A DNA stretch of 64,000 bases from Elusimicrobia bacterium GWA2_51_34 (GCA_001799565.1 MGTS01000025.1:1-64000), one strand, 5' to 3'; shown: positions 9,622 to 19,735, counted from the stretch's first letter. The notes: a model not told the origin generated them from the sequence alone. Numbers and translations: made by a program.

Positions 9622-9855
9622 TTAAACGCTCTCCACAGTATGATTATATATTATCCCGTCTTCCAGATAAACGGGAGTGCCGGGTTTTAGTTGTTCGTGG
9701 TAAAAACGGCTTAGAGTTATCAGGGGGGAGCATCCAACCGCGGGTTTTTGGCCCACCGGAATAAAACTGCGTAGATCTGAAGGATAGCGCGGCGTTCCGC
9801 CGCAAATATATTTCAGGTTTGCTCCTGGCAAAGCTGCCGCCGGCAGGCAACGCAA
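9622..9855 (-). pseudogene. Possible remnant of a coding region in an otherwise unexplained ~400 bp gap
   Basis: 77-aa frame …NLKYICGGTPRYPSDLRSFIPVGQKPAVGCSPLITLSRFYHEQLKPGTPVYLEDGIIYNHTVESV looks protein-like but short; family not recognised. Confidence 0.25.
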
Positions 9856-9861
9856 TTATGG

Positions 9862-11424
9862 CTAGTTTGCGGACTTGCCGGGGGTGTTTTTGTTCCCCGT
9901 ATATGGCGCGGATTTGGAGTGATTATTGTCGTTGTCCGAAATTACTCCCAGGTTTTTTAAAGTTGTGTTTTCGGTTTCTATGCCGCGTAACGCAGGTTCG
10001 TAGCCGCCGAAGATCACGATCAGTTCGTTTTTTGCCATCTTTAACGCCATGGACAGTAAATTGAAAAAACCGTAATGCTGTATTAAGCCGAGTATTTTGG
10101 AGGGAGTTGAATGCATGATAATAATGGCTTTTCTTTGCAGCCTGATGAGCTCCGCGGGTTTCATCCCGTCCACTTCCATAACTCCGCCTGTATAGCGGGA
10201 ATATTTCGCATAGTCTCTTTCAATAAGTTTTAATCCGTGCAACCCGTTTTCAGCCATATAAAACAATTCCGTGCCAGGATAAGGCGTTGCAATGGCCATG
10301 GGCGCGTATCTGATCTCCGGTATTGAACGGACAAAACGGGCGGTTTCCAGAATTGTTTCTCTGGTGTCTCCCGGGTTGCCCATCATAACGCCGCATAAAG
10401 CGGAGATTTTCAGTTTTTTGCATAAACGGAAAGCTTCCCTTATAGAATCCGGGTCCACCTGTTTTTTCATCAGGGACAATACTTTCTTATTTGAACTCTC
10501 AAGGCCGAAGATCAGCCGTAATAATCCGGCCTGTTTCATCAAGCCGAGTAAAGGTTCATCTATAAGGTTCGCCCTGGTTGATCCCTCAAAGGTTATATCA
10601 GTCTTTTTCTCTATAAGTTTACGGCAAAAGTCTTCAATAAGTTCTCTATTCGCGGTAAGAGTGGAGTCCAGCAGAAAAAAATGGCTGATATCGAATTCTT
10701 TCCTGACCTCCAGCATCTCTCTGACCGCGTTTTCCGTTGAACGCGCGCGCAGTCTGCGCCCCATGTTTAACGGCTCGGAACAGAAAACGCAGTTGAAAGG
10801 GCAGCCCCGCGCAAGTTCCGTGGTGGCTACCGGAATGCGGCCTTTACCCGGCACTTCAAAAACATAGTTTCGGGTATCCAGCTTGTGCCGGTCCGGAAAA
10901 GGCAATGAATCCAGATCTTCAATAAACGGCCGGGGAGGGTTTAGTCTGATCTGGTCCCCCTGCCGGTAGATCAACCCGTTGATCTTCCCGTAATTTTTAT
11001 TTTTTTCCAGTTCATTCATCAGCTCAAGAAGAGTGTATTCACCCTCATTCGTTACCGCGAAATCAAACTCTTTCGTAAAGGTTTTTTCTTTTAATACCGT
11101 TATATGCGACCCTCCCACCACAATTGGAAGGTTTAATCTTCTTTTAAAAGCGTTCGCGTACTCACGGACTATATGGAAAATAGGCGTGGAGGTGGTAAGT
11201 CCTATAAGCCCGGCTCCGGAGTGAATAATTTTGCGGCATACCTCGTCAAAAGGCAAAGGTGTCGCTTCAAGGTCCAGAATATCCGCGCTATGCCCGTTTT
11301 TCTCCACAAAGGCCGCCAGATACATCAGGCTGAGAGGGGGGTAAGATGCGTGCTTTTTAGAAATATTTTTGAATTCCCTGTAGGAAGATTCGGACCAGGG
11401 AGTCTGTATTAGAATTATTTTCAT
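9862..11424 (-). CDS. B12-binding domain radical SAM protein
   Basis: Cobalamin-binding-like N-terminus plus TTELARGCPFNCVFCSEP (CxxxCxxC). Confidence 0.92.
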   Translation of the reverse strand: MKIILIQTPWSESSYREFKNISKKHASYPPLSLMYLAAFVEKNGHSADILDLEATPLPFDEVCRKIIHSGAGLIGLTTSTPIFHIVREYANAFKRRLNLPIVVGGSHITVLKEKTFTKEFDFAVTNEGEYTLLELMNELEKNKNYGKINGLIYRQGDQIRLNPPRPFIEDLDSLPFPDRHKLDTRNYVFEVPGKGRIPVATTELARGCPFNCVFCSEPLNMGRRLRARSTENAVREMLEVRKEFDISHFFLLDSTLTANRELIEDFCRKLIEKKTDITFEGSTRANLIDEPLLGLMKQAGLLRLIFGLESSNKKVLSLMKKQVDPDSIREAFRLCKKLKISALCGVMMGNPGDTRETILETARFVRSIPEIRYAPMAIATPYPGTELFYMAENGLHGLKLIERDYAKYSRYTGGVMEVDGMKPAELIRLQRKAIIIMHSTPSKILGLIQHYGFFNLLSMALKMAKNELIVIFGGYEPALRGIETENTTLKNLGVISDNDNNHSKSAPYTGNKNTPGKSAN

Positions 11425-11471
11425 TATAAAACCTGTGAATTAGCCGGTATAAAGCGCGGCCGGTACGGCCG

Positions 11472-12908
11472 TCAGGCCTTATGCCGGCCGATGTTCTCAT
11501 GCAAACGGCAGAAACGGAAACGGAACAGGGCGATGATCCAGAACACTGGGTCTTTGATGAAAGATATTTTTTTACCCTCGTCGAAAGAGCGGGCGTGGTA
11601 GCTTACGGGCAGTTCCAGCGGCACGTATCCTTTGCGTATAAGCTTAATTACAAGTTCCCAGTCAAAATCGAAGCGGTTGGCTTTTAACGAGAGGCCGTAA
11701 AGGCAGTCCCGCCTGAAGACTTTGTACATGGTGAACGGGTCTTTTAACGCCGTGCCGCAGAACAGGTTCAGCAGGTACGCGAAAAAAATATGGCCCAGGT
11801 TCAGCAGGAAGGCGACAAGCGGCTGATCCGTAAAATGGCGCATCTTCCAGCCGTTGGAATGGCGGGACCCCAGCACAAATGCCCGGCGGAAGGACAGCAG
11901 CGGCTCCAGCAGCCGGTCGTAATCGTCAAGGTCATATTCAAGGTCGCCGTCTTGTATCAGCACAAAATCACCGGTCGCGTTTTTTAATCCCGTACGCACC
12001 GCATGTCCCTTCCCGCGCGGGCGTTCCTCAAACACCGCCTTTACACCGGCGTCGGCGGACACCGCTTTTACCGCGTCGCGCGTGCCGTCGGTGGAATTAC
12101 TTTCCACTATCACAATTTCCTTATCCGCTCCAGGCAGCTGTTTTTCCTTCAGCATGGCGTATAACTTCGGGAAAGTCGCCGCCTCATTGTAGACCGGCAA
12201 AATGATGGAAAGAAGCGGTTTGGCCCGCAACGGGCGCTTTTGCGCCAGTACAGCCATGCTTTCTCCGCTGCAAGGGTCTTTGACCGCGTAAATATCCCTG
12301 AACCCGCACTTAAATAATATGCTCTGCAGACTTTGCTCGTCAAAAAAATAGAAGTTGCCGGCGGCAAAACCGGTCCATGTCTGTATTCCGCGCCAGACGG
12401 AATATCGGTTCAGCGACGGCGCGGTCAGTAAAAGGGTTCCGCCGGGCTTTAGGCGGTCGCGGATAGCGAGCAGCAGTTTTTCCGGTGAGCGCGCTTTTTG
12501 CAGACAGTCGAACATGCAGCATACGTCGAAACTTGTTGCCGGAGCGGCAAAAGGCGCCGCGTCATATGAGGCCGTATCCAATTCAGCATATGAAACGTTT
12601 ATGTTGTGTAAAGCGGAAAAATCAACGCCGCCCTCACCGCTGCCCACCTGCAGCAGGCTTCCGCGCGCAAAACCGCAGTAGTCGCGTAAAAGCGCCGCGT
12701 AAAGCCGTTCGGCGGCTTTACACGGCGCGGGCCCGGGCCGCATAGTTCCCTGTTCCGCCGGTTGCGGGTTCAGGAACATGAAGCCGCAGTCCTCACACTG
12801 GCACACAGGGTCGCCATTATTAAAAAAATCGTGCCTTATGCGGCCGCTTGCGCACACGGCGCAGGATTTAATCAGAACGCGGGCTTTCATAGTGGATGTT
12901 GTTTCCAT
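11472..12908 (-). CDS. Fusion: SAM-dependent methyltransferase (N) + family 2 glycosyltransferase (C)
   Basis: N: CxxC…CxxC plus LLQVGSGEGG…LKPGGTLLLTAPS; C: LSIILPVYNEAATFPKLYAML…SNSTDGTRDA…LIQDGDLEYDLDDY. Confidence 0.85.
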   Translation of the reverse strand: METTSTMKARVLIKSCAVCASGRIRHDFFNNGDPVCQCEDCGFMFLNPQPAEQGTMRPGPAPCKAAERLYAALLRDYCGFARGSLLQVGSGEGGVDFSALHNINVSYAELDTASYDAAPFAAPATSFDVCCMFDCLQKARSPEKLLLAIRDRLKPGGTLLLTAPSLNRYSVWRGIQTWTGFAAGNFYFFDEQSLQSILFKCGFRDIYAVKDPCSGESMAVLAQKRPLRAKPLLSIILPVYNEAATFPKLYAMLKEKQLPGADKEIVIVESNSTDGTRDAVKAVSADAGVKAVFEERPRGKGHAVRTGLKNATGDFVLIQDGDLEYDLDDYDRLLEPLLSFRRAFVLGSRHSNGWKMRHFTDQPLVAFLLNLGHIFFAYLLNLFCGTALKDPFTMYKVFRRDCLYGLSLKANRFDFDWELVIKLIRKGYVPLELPVSYHARSFDEGKKISFIKDPVFWIIALFRFRFCRLHENIGRHKA

Positions 12909-12910
12909 GG

Positions 12911-13588
12911 TTATCGCTCTCCGGACACGCCAAAAGCGGCGATATTAGAAGGAAAACCAAAAAGGCGTATCAGTTGTATCTGTGTTTTTATATACGGGGG
13001 AAACAGCCGTCTGAGATCTTCCCGTCCCAACAGGCGGAGATTGTTTTCGTCCGCCCAATACCGGTAGTTTCCGCGCAGGCACCACCGATGCCACCGCCGC
13101 GGCAAAAAATGCAGCAATGGCAGGCCGGTATGGTGTTCCACCGGGAAAAACCGGTATGGCGTGGTAATAAAAAAAGCGCGTCCGACGCGGCATAACTCGC
13201 TGATAAAAAACTTCTGCCCGGCCGGTCCGCCGGCATGCTCCACCACGGCGTTGCTGAATACTATGTCAAACTCCCCGTCTTTGAACGGCAGCGGCGCTCC
13301 CTGCTTCACCGCGCGGAATTTCACGCCCGGATATTCATTTTCCAGGTGGGCCGCGTTTTCCGTTCCCACGCAGGTTATCATGTTTTTATGCGGATACCAG
13401 CGCTCAAGAAAATTGGACTCGGGGAAAGTGTTGTCGCAGGTGACTCCGACATCAAGCACGCGGCTGTCCGCCGCGGGCGAAAGTTCGCGCATAAAAAGCT
13501 CAAAAATCCGCCGGCGCGAGCGGCAGGACATTTTTGAAGCAAGCGGCACTCCGCCGCTTGTGGAATAAAAAATAGAATTCTCAGCCAT
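12911..13588 (-). CDS. Class I SAM-dependent methyltransferase
   Basis: SRVLDVGVTCD…PFKDGEFDIVFSNAVVEHAG…FFITTPYRFFPVEHHT. Confidence 0.85.
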   Translation of the reverse strand: MAENSIFYSTSGGVPLASKMSCRSRRRIFELFMRELSPAADSRVLDVGVTCDNTFPESNFLERWYPHKNMITCVGTENAAHLENEYPGVKFRAVKQGAPLPFKDGEFDIVFSNAVVEHAGGPAGQKFFISELCRVGRAFFITTPYRFFPVEHHTGLPLLHFLPRRWHRWCLRGNYRYWADENNLRLLGREDLRRLFPPYIKTQIQLIRLFGFPSNIAAFGVSGER

Positions 13589-14900
13589 GTCTTAACACTT
13601 TCTCCGCCGCTTCAAGGCCTTCCTTCACGCTTTCTTCCATGAAAGAATATTTCCATGAGCCGTAACGGCCAATAGATTGCGCGCGCAGCGTTGTAAGCCA
13701 GTCAAAAATTACCGGCAGGGACGCGGCGCGCTCCCTGTTGTAGATCACGTAGGCGCAGGGTATTTTAAGCCAGAGACTTTCAATAATGTCGCTTTCCTTT
13801 TTTATCAGAGCGCAGGAAATGAGCCCTTTTATTACGGCGGTTTCGGCGCCGGAAAGGTTTAGCGGAGCGTCCGGAGTGGACACCTCTATGTAAAACGAGG
13901 CCAGGCCTTTCGGGGCGAGGCGTTTTGAAAAATTTGAGGCGATACCAGCGCGGTAAAACGGAAAGTTTCTTTCAGGGAAATATGCCCAGTGAATGCCGCA
14001 GCCGGCATTCTTCACTCCCAGGTTAAGCACATATACCGTGTTGTGCCCCAGCTTTTTTGCCGCCTGTTTTATCGCGGAGGGGGGGGCGGTAAGCTTCGCG
14101 ATAAAATCATTTAACGCCGCAGTGTTTATGAGATGTTTAAATTTCACCGGGCCTAAACAGCCGCATATAGCCGTTTTGTTTTTTAGATCTATCGCGGTAA
14201 CGGCGCAATTTCTTTCAATGCATGTCAAGCCACGCGCGAAAGCGTCCGGCAGGGCCTGTATCCCGCCCCGAAGGGGATAATAAAAAGAGGCGTTGTAGCC
14301 AATGGCCTCTTTCCCGCGCTGATAGGCGCCTTCCAGAACCTGCTTAAGCGTGGGACGCGGCACGAAGGGGGCGCACCATTCGGTGGAAAGCTTTTCAAGC
14401 GGATATCGCCAGAGCTTTGAGTTATAGGGCAGCATAAAGTGTTTTGAAATTCCTTCCCCGAAAACCCGCCGCGTCCAGGCAGTGAAGACTTCAGGGCTTT
14501 TCCGCGTATGGCCTATGGCGTATGGCCTATGGCTTTTTTTGTACGCCGCAAGAAACCCCCGCACGCATTCGGACCTTACTGTGGCGGGGAGGCCGGAGAG
14601 GTTTGCCTGGAAGGGATAAGGCGTGTAAACGCCGTTAGAGAATATCCGCGCCTTGCGCTCTATAAGAGCGTGATTTCCGTCAAGCAGGTTTAAAATAAAT
14701 TTTTTGGTTTTGGGCCAGCGTAAGTGAAGCAAATGACCGGAATAATCAAAAGTAAATCCGTTCTTCTTTACGGAAGCGGCAAGGCCGCCGAGGCGCGGTT
14801 CTCTCTCGCAGAGGAGATATGCCCTTTTACCCTCAAGCGCGTGCGCCGCGGAAAGCCCCGCCAGTCCGCCGCCGATTATAAGCGTGTCGGTTTCAATCAT
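13581..14900 (-). CDS. FAD-dependent NAD(P)-binding oxidoreductase (protoporphyrinogen oxidase/UDP-galactopyranose mutase-like)
   Basis: MIETDTLIIGGGLAGLSAAHALEGKRAYLLCEREPRLGG dinucleotide-binding motif; start cat 14898-14900. Confidence 0.88.
   Translation of the reverse strand: MIETDTLIIGGGLAGLSAAHALEGKRAYLLCEREPRLGGLAASVKKNGFTFDYSGHLLHLRWPKTKKFILNLLDGNHALIERKARIFSNGVYTPYPFQANLSGLPATVRSECVRGFLAAYKKSHRPYAIGHTRKSPEVFTAWTRRVFGEGISKHFMLPYNSKLWRYPLEKLSTEWCAPFVPRPTLKQVLEGAYQRGKEAIGYNASFYYPLRGGIQALPDAFARGLTCIERNCAVTAIDLKNKTAICGCLGPVKFKHLINTAALNDFIAKLTAPPSAIKQAAKKLGHNTVYVLNLGVKNAGCGIHWAYFPERNFPFYRAGIASNFSKRLAPKGLASFYIEVSTPDAPLNLSGAETAVIKGLISCALIKKESDIIESLWLKIPCAYVIYNRERAASLPVIFDWLTTLRAQSIGRYGSWKYSFMEESVKEGLEAAEKVLRHG
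14504..14533. repeat. Two exact tandem 14-bp copies (gcgtatggcctatg) inside a CDS (element D)
   Basis: gcgtatggcctatg|gcgtatggcctatg|gc read in frame as …SHRPYAIGHTRK…. Confidence 0.9.
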
Positions 14901-15826
14901 TATAAGGAAGCGTCCTTCAAGGCAGGTCCGGACGTTGTCGCGCCGGCAGCTGATAACCGCCATTTGTATAAGCGTCCCTCAAGCGGGTAGAGTATCTTTG
15001 GAATGTGAAGCCAGGGAAGGCTGAATACGGGAGGAAAGGTTTTAAACGGCGGATAGCTGTAATTGATTGTCTCAAAAGTGGCGTTCGGAAAAGCCCGGCG
15101 GCCCAACACAAACATTGATTGAGCCGAGCGAAAATACATGTCCAGCCTGGTGTCCAGGCAACGTCTGGCCTGATTCCATAGAAGGCGTTGCAGGGCGGAA
15201 AATAGTTTCCATGGAGTAGTTTCGAACACAAATAAACTTCCACCCGGTTTGAGTACCCTGCCAAATTCTGAAAACACCTTTTCTACAATCGCATCGTTTT
15301 CCCGGATCGTTTTGCCCACCATATGATGCACCGAATAGAACGCGACCGCAAGGTCCACGCAATGGTCGGCCATAGGAATGCCGGTGGCCGTGCCGCATAC
15401 TCCGAGATTTACCTGATGATTTTCGCGAATTGATGGAGCGGACGGTTCCAAACCTATCACAAAAGCTTCAGAAGGGTGCTTGTAGGGCAGCTGGGGGCCA
15501 CACCCTACATCCAGAATTACCTGGCCCGGCGCGAAATGGCTTTCCAGAAGTGCCACCTGCCGCTCAGCAGAGAACCGCCAGTTAGCGCCCCGCTCAAGGA
15601 TCCCCTGCCGTATGATTTCCACCTTATCGTCGAAAAAGGAAGTCTGATCTCCATCAAGCATAACCGCAACTCCGTCCCAGATCCTGCCTTTGAAGCCGCA
15701 CGCTGTGCAGGAAATGATTTCTCCGCGGACAAGAAGAGGGTGGTGAGTTTTCGGACAAACCAGATATTTTTCTATGACGCGTGCAGTCTCGTTTGTTTGG
15801 CGGTTATAATGGTGTGAGTCAGTCAT
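14900..15826 (-). CDS. Class I SAM-dependent methyltransferase with N-terminal Trm112-like segment
   Basis: LVCPKTHHPLLVRGEIISCTACGFKGRIWDGVAVML…VILDVGCGPQLPYKHP…VLKPGGSLFVFETTP. Confidence 0.85.
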   Translation of the reverse strand: MTDSHHYNRQTNETARVIEKYLVCPKTHHPLLVRGEIISCTACGFKGRIWDGVAVMLDGDQTSFFDDKVEIIRQGILERGANWRFSAERQVALLESHFAPGQVILDVGCGPQLPYKHPSEAFVIGLEPSAPSIRENHQVNLGVCGTATGIPMADHCVDLAVAFYSVHHMVGKTIRENDAIVEKVFSEFGRVLKPGGSLFVFETTPWKLFSALQRLLWNQARRCLDTRLDMYFRSAQSMFVLGRRAFPNATFETINYSYPPFKTFPPVFSLPWLHIPKILYPLEGRLYKWRLSAAGATTSGPALKDASL

Positions 15827-17079
15827 ATGGCATTAAAAGCATGGGGCGGTCCGGGGAGTTTTATTCGCAGCCGGTTCCTGCAGATACCATAAGCTCTGTC
15901 CAGGCTGTAAGCCGCGAATATAATCAGGAACGGGTCAATTGGGATCCTGTATCTAAGCGTAGTGGTGAAAAAAATATGCGACAGCGTGTAGGTCGCGAAT
16001 AAAGCCAGCAGCAGGGATGTTTTTTTAAACGCGGCCAGTGATAAAAAAAACCCGATCGCGGCCAGCGGCAGATACAGGCCGGAAGTGGCCATGGCCGCTA
16101 TCTTTTCCCATTTGTACGCTATCATGGGGTAAAGCCGCCAAAAATGCACGAGCCGCCTGTAAACCACCCATAGAAACTTATCCGGATTGGTTTTTATCCA
16201 GCTCTTAGCTTTTTCCATGTAGTATTTTTTACGCTCCACCGGGGGCAGCTTCAGGTTGTAAGCGTCGGCCGGCATAAACGAGGCTACCGGCTTATCCCCC
16301 GGTTTTCTTACACCCTCTCCACGGGCTTCATACAACAGGGCTTCGTCGCAGCACGCTGTATACAGGCTGAACCCCAGGGCGTGCGGGGCGTTTATCGGCA
16401 TAATAGAATAGCCGCCGTAATGATAATAATTCCGCAGTGCCCATGGCGTGATAGTTAAAAGAGCTATTGCTCCGGCCAGGAATCCCGACCGGAATTTCCC
16501 GGTCTGCCACCAAAGCCAGGCGCAGGCCAGCATGAAGAACGGCAGCGTCACGGTTTTTGTCAGCCCGGTCAGGCCCATAAGAACACCGGCTATCGCTAAG
16601 TTTTTCCATGAGGCCGTTTCCCCCGCTTTAACTATCCGGTACATGGTACAGGCAAGCATGAAAGTGAGCAAGGTTTCGCTCATCAGGTCCCCGGTATAGG
16701 CTATCAAGTACGGATAAAGAACCGTCAAAACGCCCGCGATCCTGCCTGTTGTTTCCGTAAATATTTTTTTTCCGGTCTTGTAGATGAGCACGCAGGTTAA
16801 GGCGCCCATTACAGCTTGTATTACCCGCACTGCGGCTATTGACTTTCCGAAAACGGAAAATATGCCCGTCAGCAAAAATATGTACCCGGGCGCCCGAATG
16901 GAGTCGCCGAAGCCCTGCCCCTGAGTTACGGCCCAGGCTGTATTTATCCAGTCATAGGCGTCGCTGGAAAGGCGGTCCAACGGCAAAGGCAGCGCGTAGA
17001 CAAGCCTTATGACCAGGGCGGAGAGAAAAAGAGCCCGTAAAAAACCGATATCTGATTTTAAAACCGCCGGCATTTTCAT
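15823..17079 (-). CDS. Membrane glycosyltransferase, GT39/ArnT-like
   Basis: Multi-TM, RLVYALPLPLDRLSSDAYDWINTAWAVTQGQGFGDSIRAPGYIFLLTGIFSVFG. Confidence 0.8.
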   Translation of the reverse strand: MKMPAVLKSDIGFLRALFLSALVIRLVYALPLPLDRLSSDAYDWINTAWAVTQGQGFGDSIRAPGYIFLLTGIFSVFGKSIAAVRVIQAVMGALTCVLIYKTGKKIFTETTGRIAGVLTVLYPYLIAYTGDLMSETLLTFMLACTMYRIVKAGETASWKNLAIAGVLMGLTGLTKTVTLPFFMLACAWLWWQTGKFRSGFLAGAIALLTITPWALRNYYHYGGYSIMPINAPHALGFSLYTACCDEALLYEARGEGVRKPGDKPVASFMPADAYNLKLPPVERKKYYMEKAKSWIKTNPDKFLWVVYRRLVHFWRLYPMIAYKWEKIAAMATSGLYLPLAAIGFFLSLAAFKKTSLLLALFATYTLSHIFFTTTLRYRIPIDPFLIIFAAYSLDRAYGICRNRLRIKLPGPPHAFNAI

Positions 17080-17277
17080 TCGCTGCCATCCCCGCGGGAT
17101 ATCTTTATGTCTCTATAAAGTCCGTCCACTGTAAACCGCTTAGCTGATAGTTTACCACGTAAATCAATAGTTTGTCCACATGGAAATTATCACAGAAAAG
17201 AGCTTGAAAAGTTATGCGGGGTACTACAGGTTCTTCCTGAGCCAGGCGTGCCTTGCGGTTAACCTGATAGGGTAATG

Positions 17278-17646
17278 TTACCAGGTTTTTTCAAAACTTT
17301 CCTTTGAGGATGCCGCTTCCGTAATGTCGTCGAATAGCGTGTCTCTGGTGTCTGCCGTGAAATGGCGCAGCGCGTTACGGTTGAATATGCGGTAAAAAAA
17401 TGCCAGCGGGGTGAGCAGCAGATAAAAGACCAGACCGAGGAGGATCCTGGAGTTTATATTCCCTATTATCCCGGCTAACTTCATCCAGGCTCCGGCCGTG
17501 AGTCTGGCCAGGGGGTTGTCGGTGAGCGCTACGGCAAGGAAAAACGCGCACAGGTACAGAAGCCATGGCTTTTGAAAGAACATGTAAAAAACCAGGGCGG
17601 CCAGCGCCAGCACGTTCAGGGTTTTCAGTGTGTCTGTTCTTGTCAT
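17278..17646 (-). CDS. Small membrane protein, SxtJ-like
   Basis: MTRTDTLKTLNVLALAALVFYMFFQKPWLLYLCAFFLAVALTDNPLARLTAGAWMKLAGIIGNINSRILLGLVFYLLLTP…; next to carbamoyltransferase as in SxtJ loci. Confidence 0.7.
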   Translation of the reverse strand: MTRTDTLKTLNVLALAALVFYMFFQKPWLLYLCAFFLAVALTDNPLARLTAGAWMKLAGIIGNINSRILLGLVFYLLLTPLAFFYRIFNRNALRHFTADTRDTLFDDITEAASSKESFEKTW

Positions 17647-17800
17647 AAATATCACCGGCCTATTGCTATCTGCGGCTGTTCCAGCCGCGCCATAGGCCAT
17701 ATACCTTAAGCTGTATTCTGCTTAAGGCCTGAAGCTTACGGCATTCTTTAACGGCGCGGGACAGCCGGCCGTCGGCACGGCAAGGTTGTTAAGCGCGTTC

Positions 17801-19735
17801 TTAATCAAGTCCGTAATCCTCTTTCCAATCCTTTGTTTCCCGCCACGGCGGCTGGATCTTCTTATCGAAGAGGCGGTCGCCGAGTACCAGAAAATCCATT
17901 TCTGTGCGCATGAAGCACGCGTAGGCGTCGGAGGGGGTGCAGACTATGGGCTCGCCGCGCACGTTAAAACTTGTGTTCACCAGGAGCCCGCAGCCGGTCT
18001 TCTGGCGGAATTTTTCTATCAGCGTCCAGTACCTGGGGTTGGTGTCCTTGTGGACCGTCTGCAGGCGGGCGGAGTAGTCCAAATGCGTTACGGAAGGGAT
18101 ATCCGACCTGATGAAATAAAGTTTTTCCCTGACGCCGGCCTTATGGTATCCGGGCGGCAGCGGATTGCGCCTTTTTTCCAGCACGTCCGCTGTCAGGAGC
18201 ATGTATGGAGAAGGGGCCGTTATGTTGAAATATTCTTTGGCGCTTTCCCACAGTACGGAGGGCGCGAACGGCCTGAAACCTTCCCTGAACTTTATCTTGA
18301 GGTTGAGGCGCTTCTGCATATCGCGGTCGCGGGCGTCGCCCAGAATAGTCCGGTTGCCCAGGGCGCGCGGGCCCCATTCCATGCGCCCCTGGAACCAGCC
18401 GACTACGCTGCCTTTCGCCAGGAGGTCCGCCGTGGTTTCGCAAAGTTCGTTGAGATCGGTAAAATGCCTGGAGACGGCCTTGTGTTTGCGGGCGGCAAGC
18501 CGTATGTCCAGGTCGGAGAATTCGGGGCCCAGGCAGGCGCCCCGCATTTTGTCGGCCCCTGAAACTGGTTTTCTTGCCCCGCCGAAATAGATGTGGTACG
18601 CGGCCAGCGCGCCGCCAAGAGCCCCGCCGGCGTCTCCGGCCGCGGGCTGCAGCCACATGTCTTTGAATATTCCGGACCTGAGCAGTTTGCCGTTGGCCAC
18701 GCAGTTAAGGGCCACTCCGCCCGCGAGACAGAGGTTATCCGACCCGGTGATCTTTTTAGCCGTCGCGGCCATTTTAAGGACTATTTCTTCGGTCACGCGC
18801 TGTATAGCCAGGGCCAGGTCGCAGTGCTCCTGGCGGAGCTCGGTTTCCGGCGCCCGGGGAGGTAAGCCGAGGAGATTCTCCCATTTCTTGTTGTCGGTCA
18901 TGGTCAGGCCGGTGGCGTATTTGAAATATTCCTGGTTCAGGTAGACCGAACCGTCCGCTTTTATATTTATCATCTCTCCGCGGATCAGTTCCCCGTATTT
19001 TTTCACTCTGTCCGAACCGGGATCGCCGTACGGCGAGAGGCCCATAAGCTTGTATTCGCCGGAGTTGACCTTGAAGCCAAGGTAATAGGTAAAAGCCGAA
19101 TAGAGGAGCCCGGCTGAATGCGGGAATTTCATCTCTTTGAGCATTCTGAGGGAGTTCCCTTTTCCGTGGGAAATGGAGGCAGTGGCCCACTCGCCTGCTC
19201 CGTCAATGGTGAGGATCGCGGCTTCTTCGAAAGGGGACGGGAAGAACGCGCTGGCGGCGTGCGACAGGTGGTGGCTGGTAAACAGGAGCTTAATGCCGGA
19301 GGCGTCCTCCTTCGCCAAGGCTTCGAAGGGACGCGGTCCTGTGAAGCTATTGTTAAGCGAAGCAGACGCGTCGCCGGTTCCGGTTTTGGCCAGCTCTTCG
19401 CGGATAAGTTTCTTAAGGAAGAGCTTCTCCCTGATCCAGACCGGGACCGCGGACACGAAAGACCTGAAGCCTCCGGGGGCGAAGGCGTAGTAGGTCTCCA
19501 TAAGCCGCTCGAATTTAAGGAGAGGCTTATCGTAGAAAATCACAGCGTCCAGTTCGTTAAGGGAGAAACCGCTCTGACGCAGGCAGAATTTGACGGCGTT
19601 GGAAGGAAATCCCGGGTCATGCTTTTTCCGGGTAAAGCGCTCTTCCTGGGCTGCGGCTATTATTTCGCCGTCCTCTATGACCGCGGCGGCGGAATCGTGG
19701 TAAAAAGCCGATATGCCGAGTATTTTTATGCTCAT
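17801..19735 (-). CDS. Carbamoyltransferase (NodU/CmcH family)
   Basis: MSIKILGISAFYHDSAAAVIEDGEIIAAAQEERFTRKKHDPGFP…ALNCVANGKLL…EWGPRALGNRTILGDAR…NTSFNVRGEPIVCTPSDAY. Confidence 0.95.
   Translation of the reverse strand: MSIKILGISAFYHDSAAAVIEDGEIIAAAQEERFTRKKHDPGFPSNAVKFCLRQSGFSLNELDAVIFYDKPLLKFERLMETYYAFAPGGFRSFVSAVPVWIREKLFLKKLIREELAKTGTGDASASLNNSFTGPRPFEALAKEDASGIKLLFTSHHLSHAASAFFPSPFEEAAILTIDGAGEWATASISHGKGNSLRMLKEMKFPHSAGLLYSAFTYYLGFKVNSGEYKLMGLSPYGDPGSDRVKKYGELIRGEMINIKADGSVYLNQEYFKYATGLTMTDNKKWENLLGLPPRAPETELRQEHCDLALAIQRVTEEIVLKMAATAKKITGSDNLCLAGGVALNCVANGKLLRSGIFKDMWLQPAAGDAGGALGGALAAYHIYFGGARKPVSGADKMRGACLGPEFSDLDIRLAARKHKAVSRHFTDLNELCETTADLLAKGSVVGWFQGRMEWGPRALGNRTILGDARDRDMQKRLNLKIKFREGFRPFAPSVLWESAKEYFNITAPSPYMLLTADVLEKRRNPLPPGYHKAGVREKLYFIRSDIPSVTHLDYSARLQTVHKDTNPRYWTLIEKFRQKTGCGLLVNTSFNVRGEPIVCTPSDAYACFMRTEMDFLVLGDRLFDKKIQPPWRETKDWKEDYGLD

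Noticed and set aside
17180-17275. 31-aa plus-strand ORF MEIITEKSLKSYAGYYRFFLSQACLAVNLIG
   Set aside because: Too short, no good RBS seen, no supporting homology.
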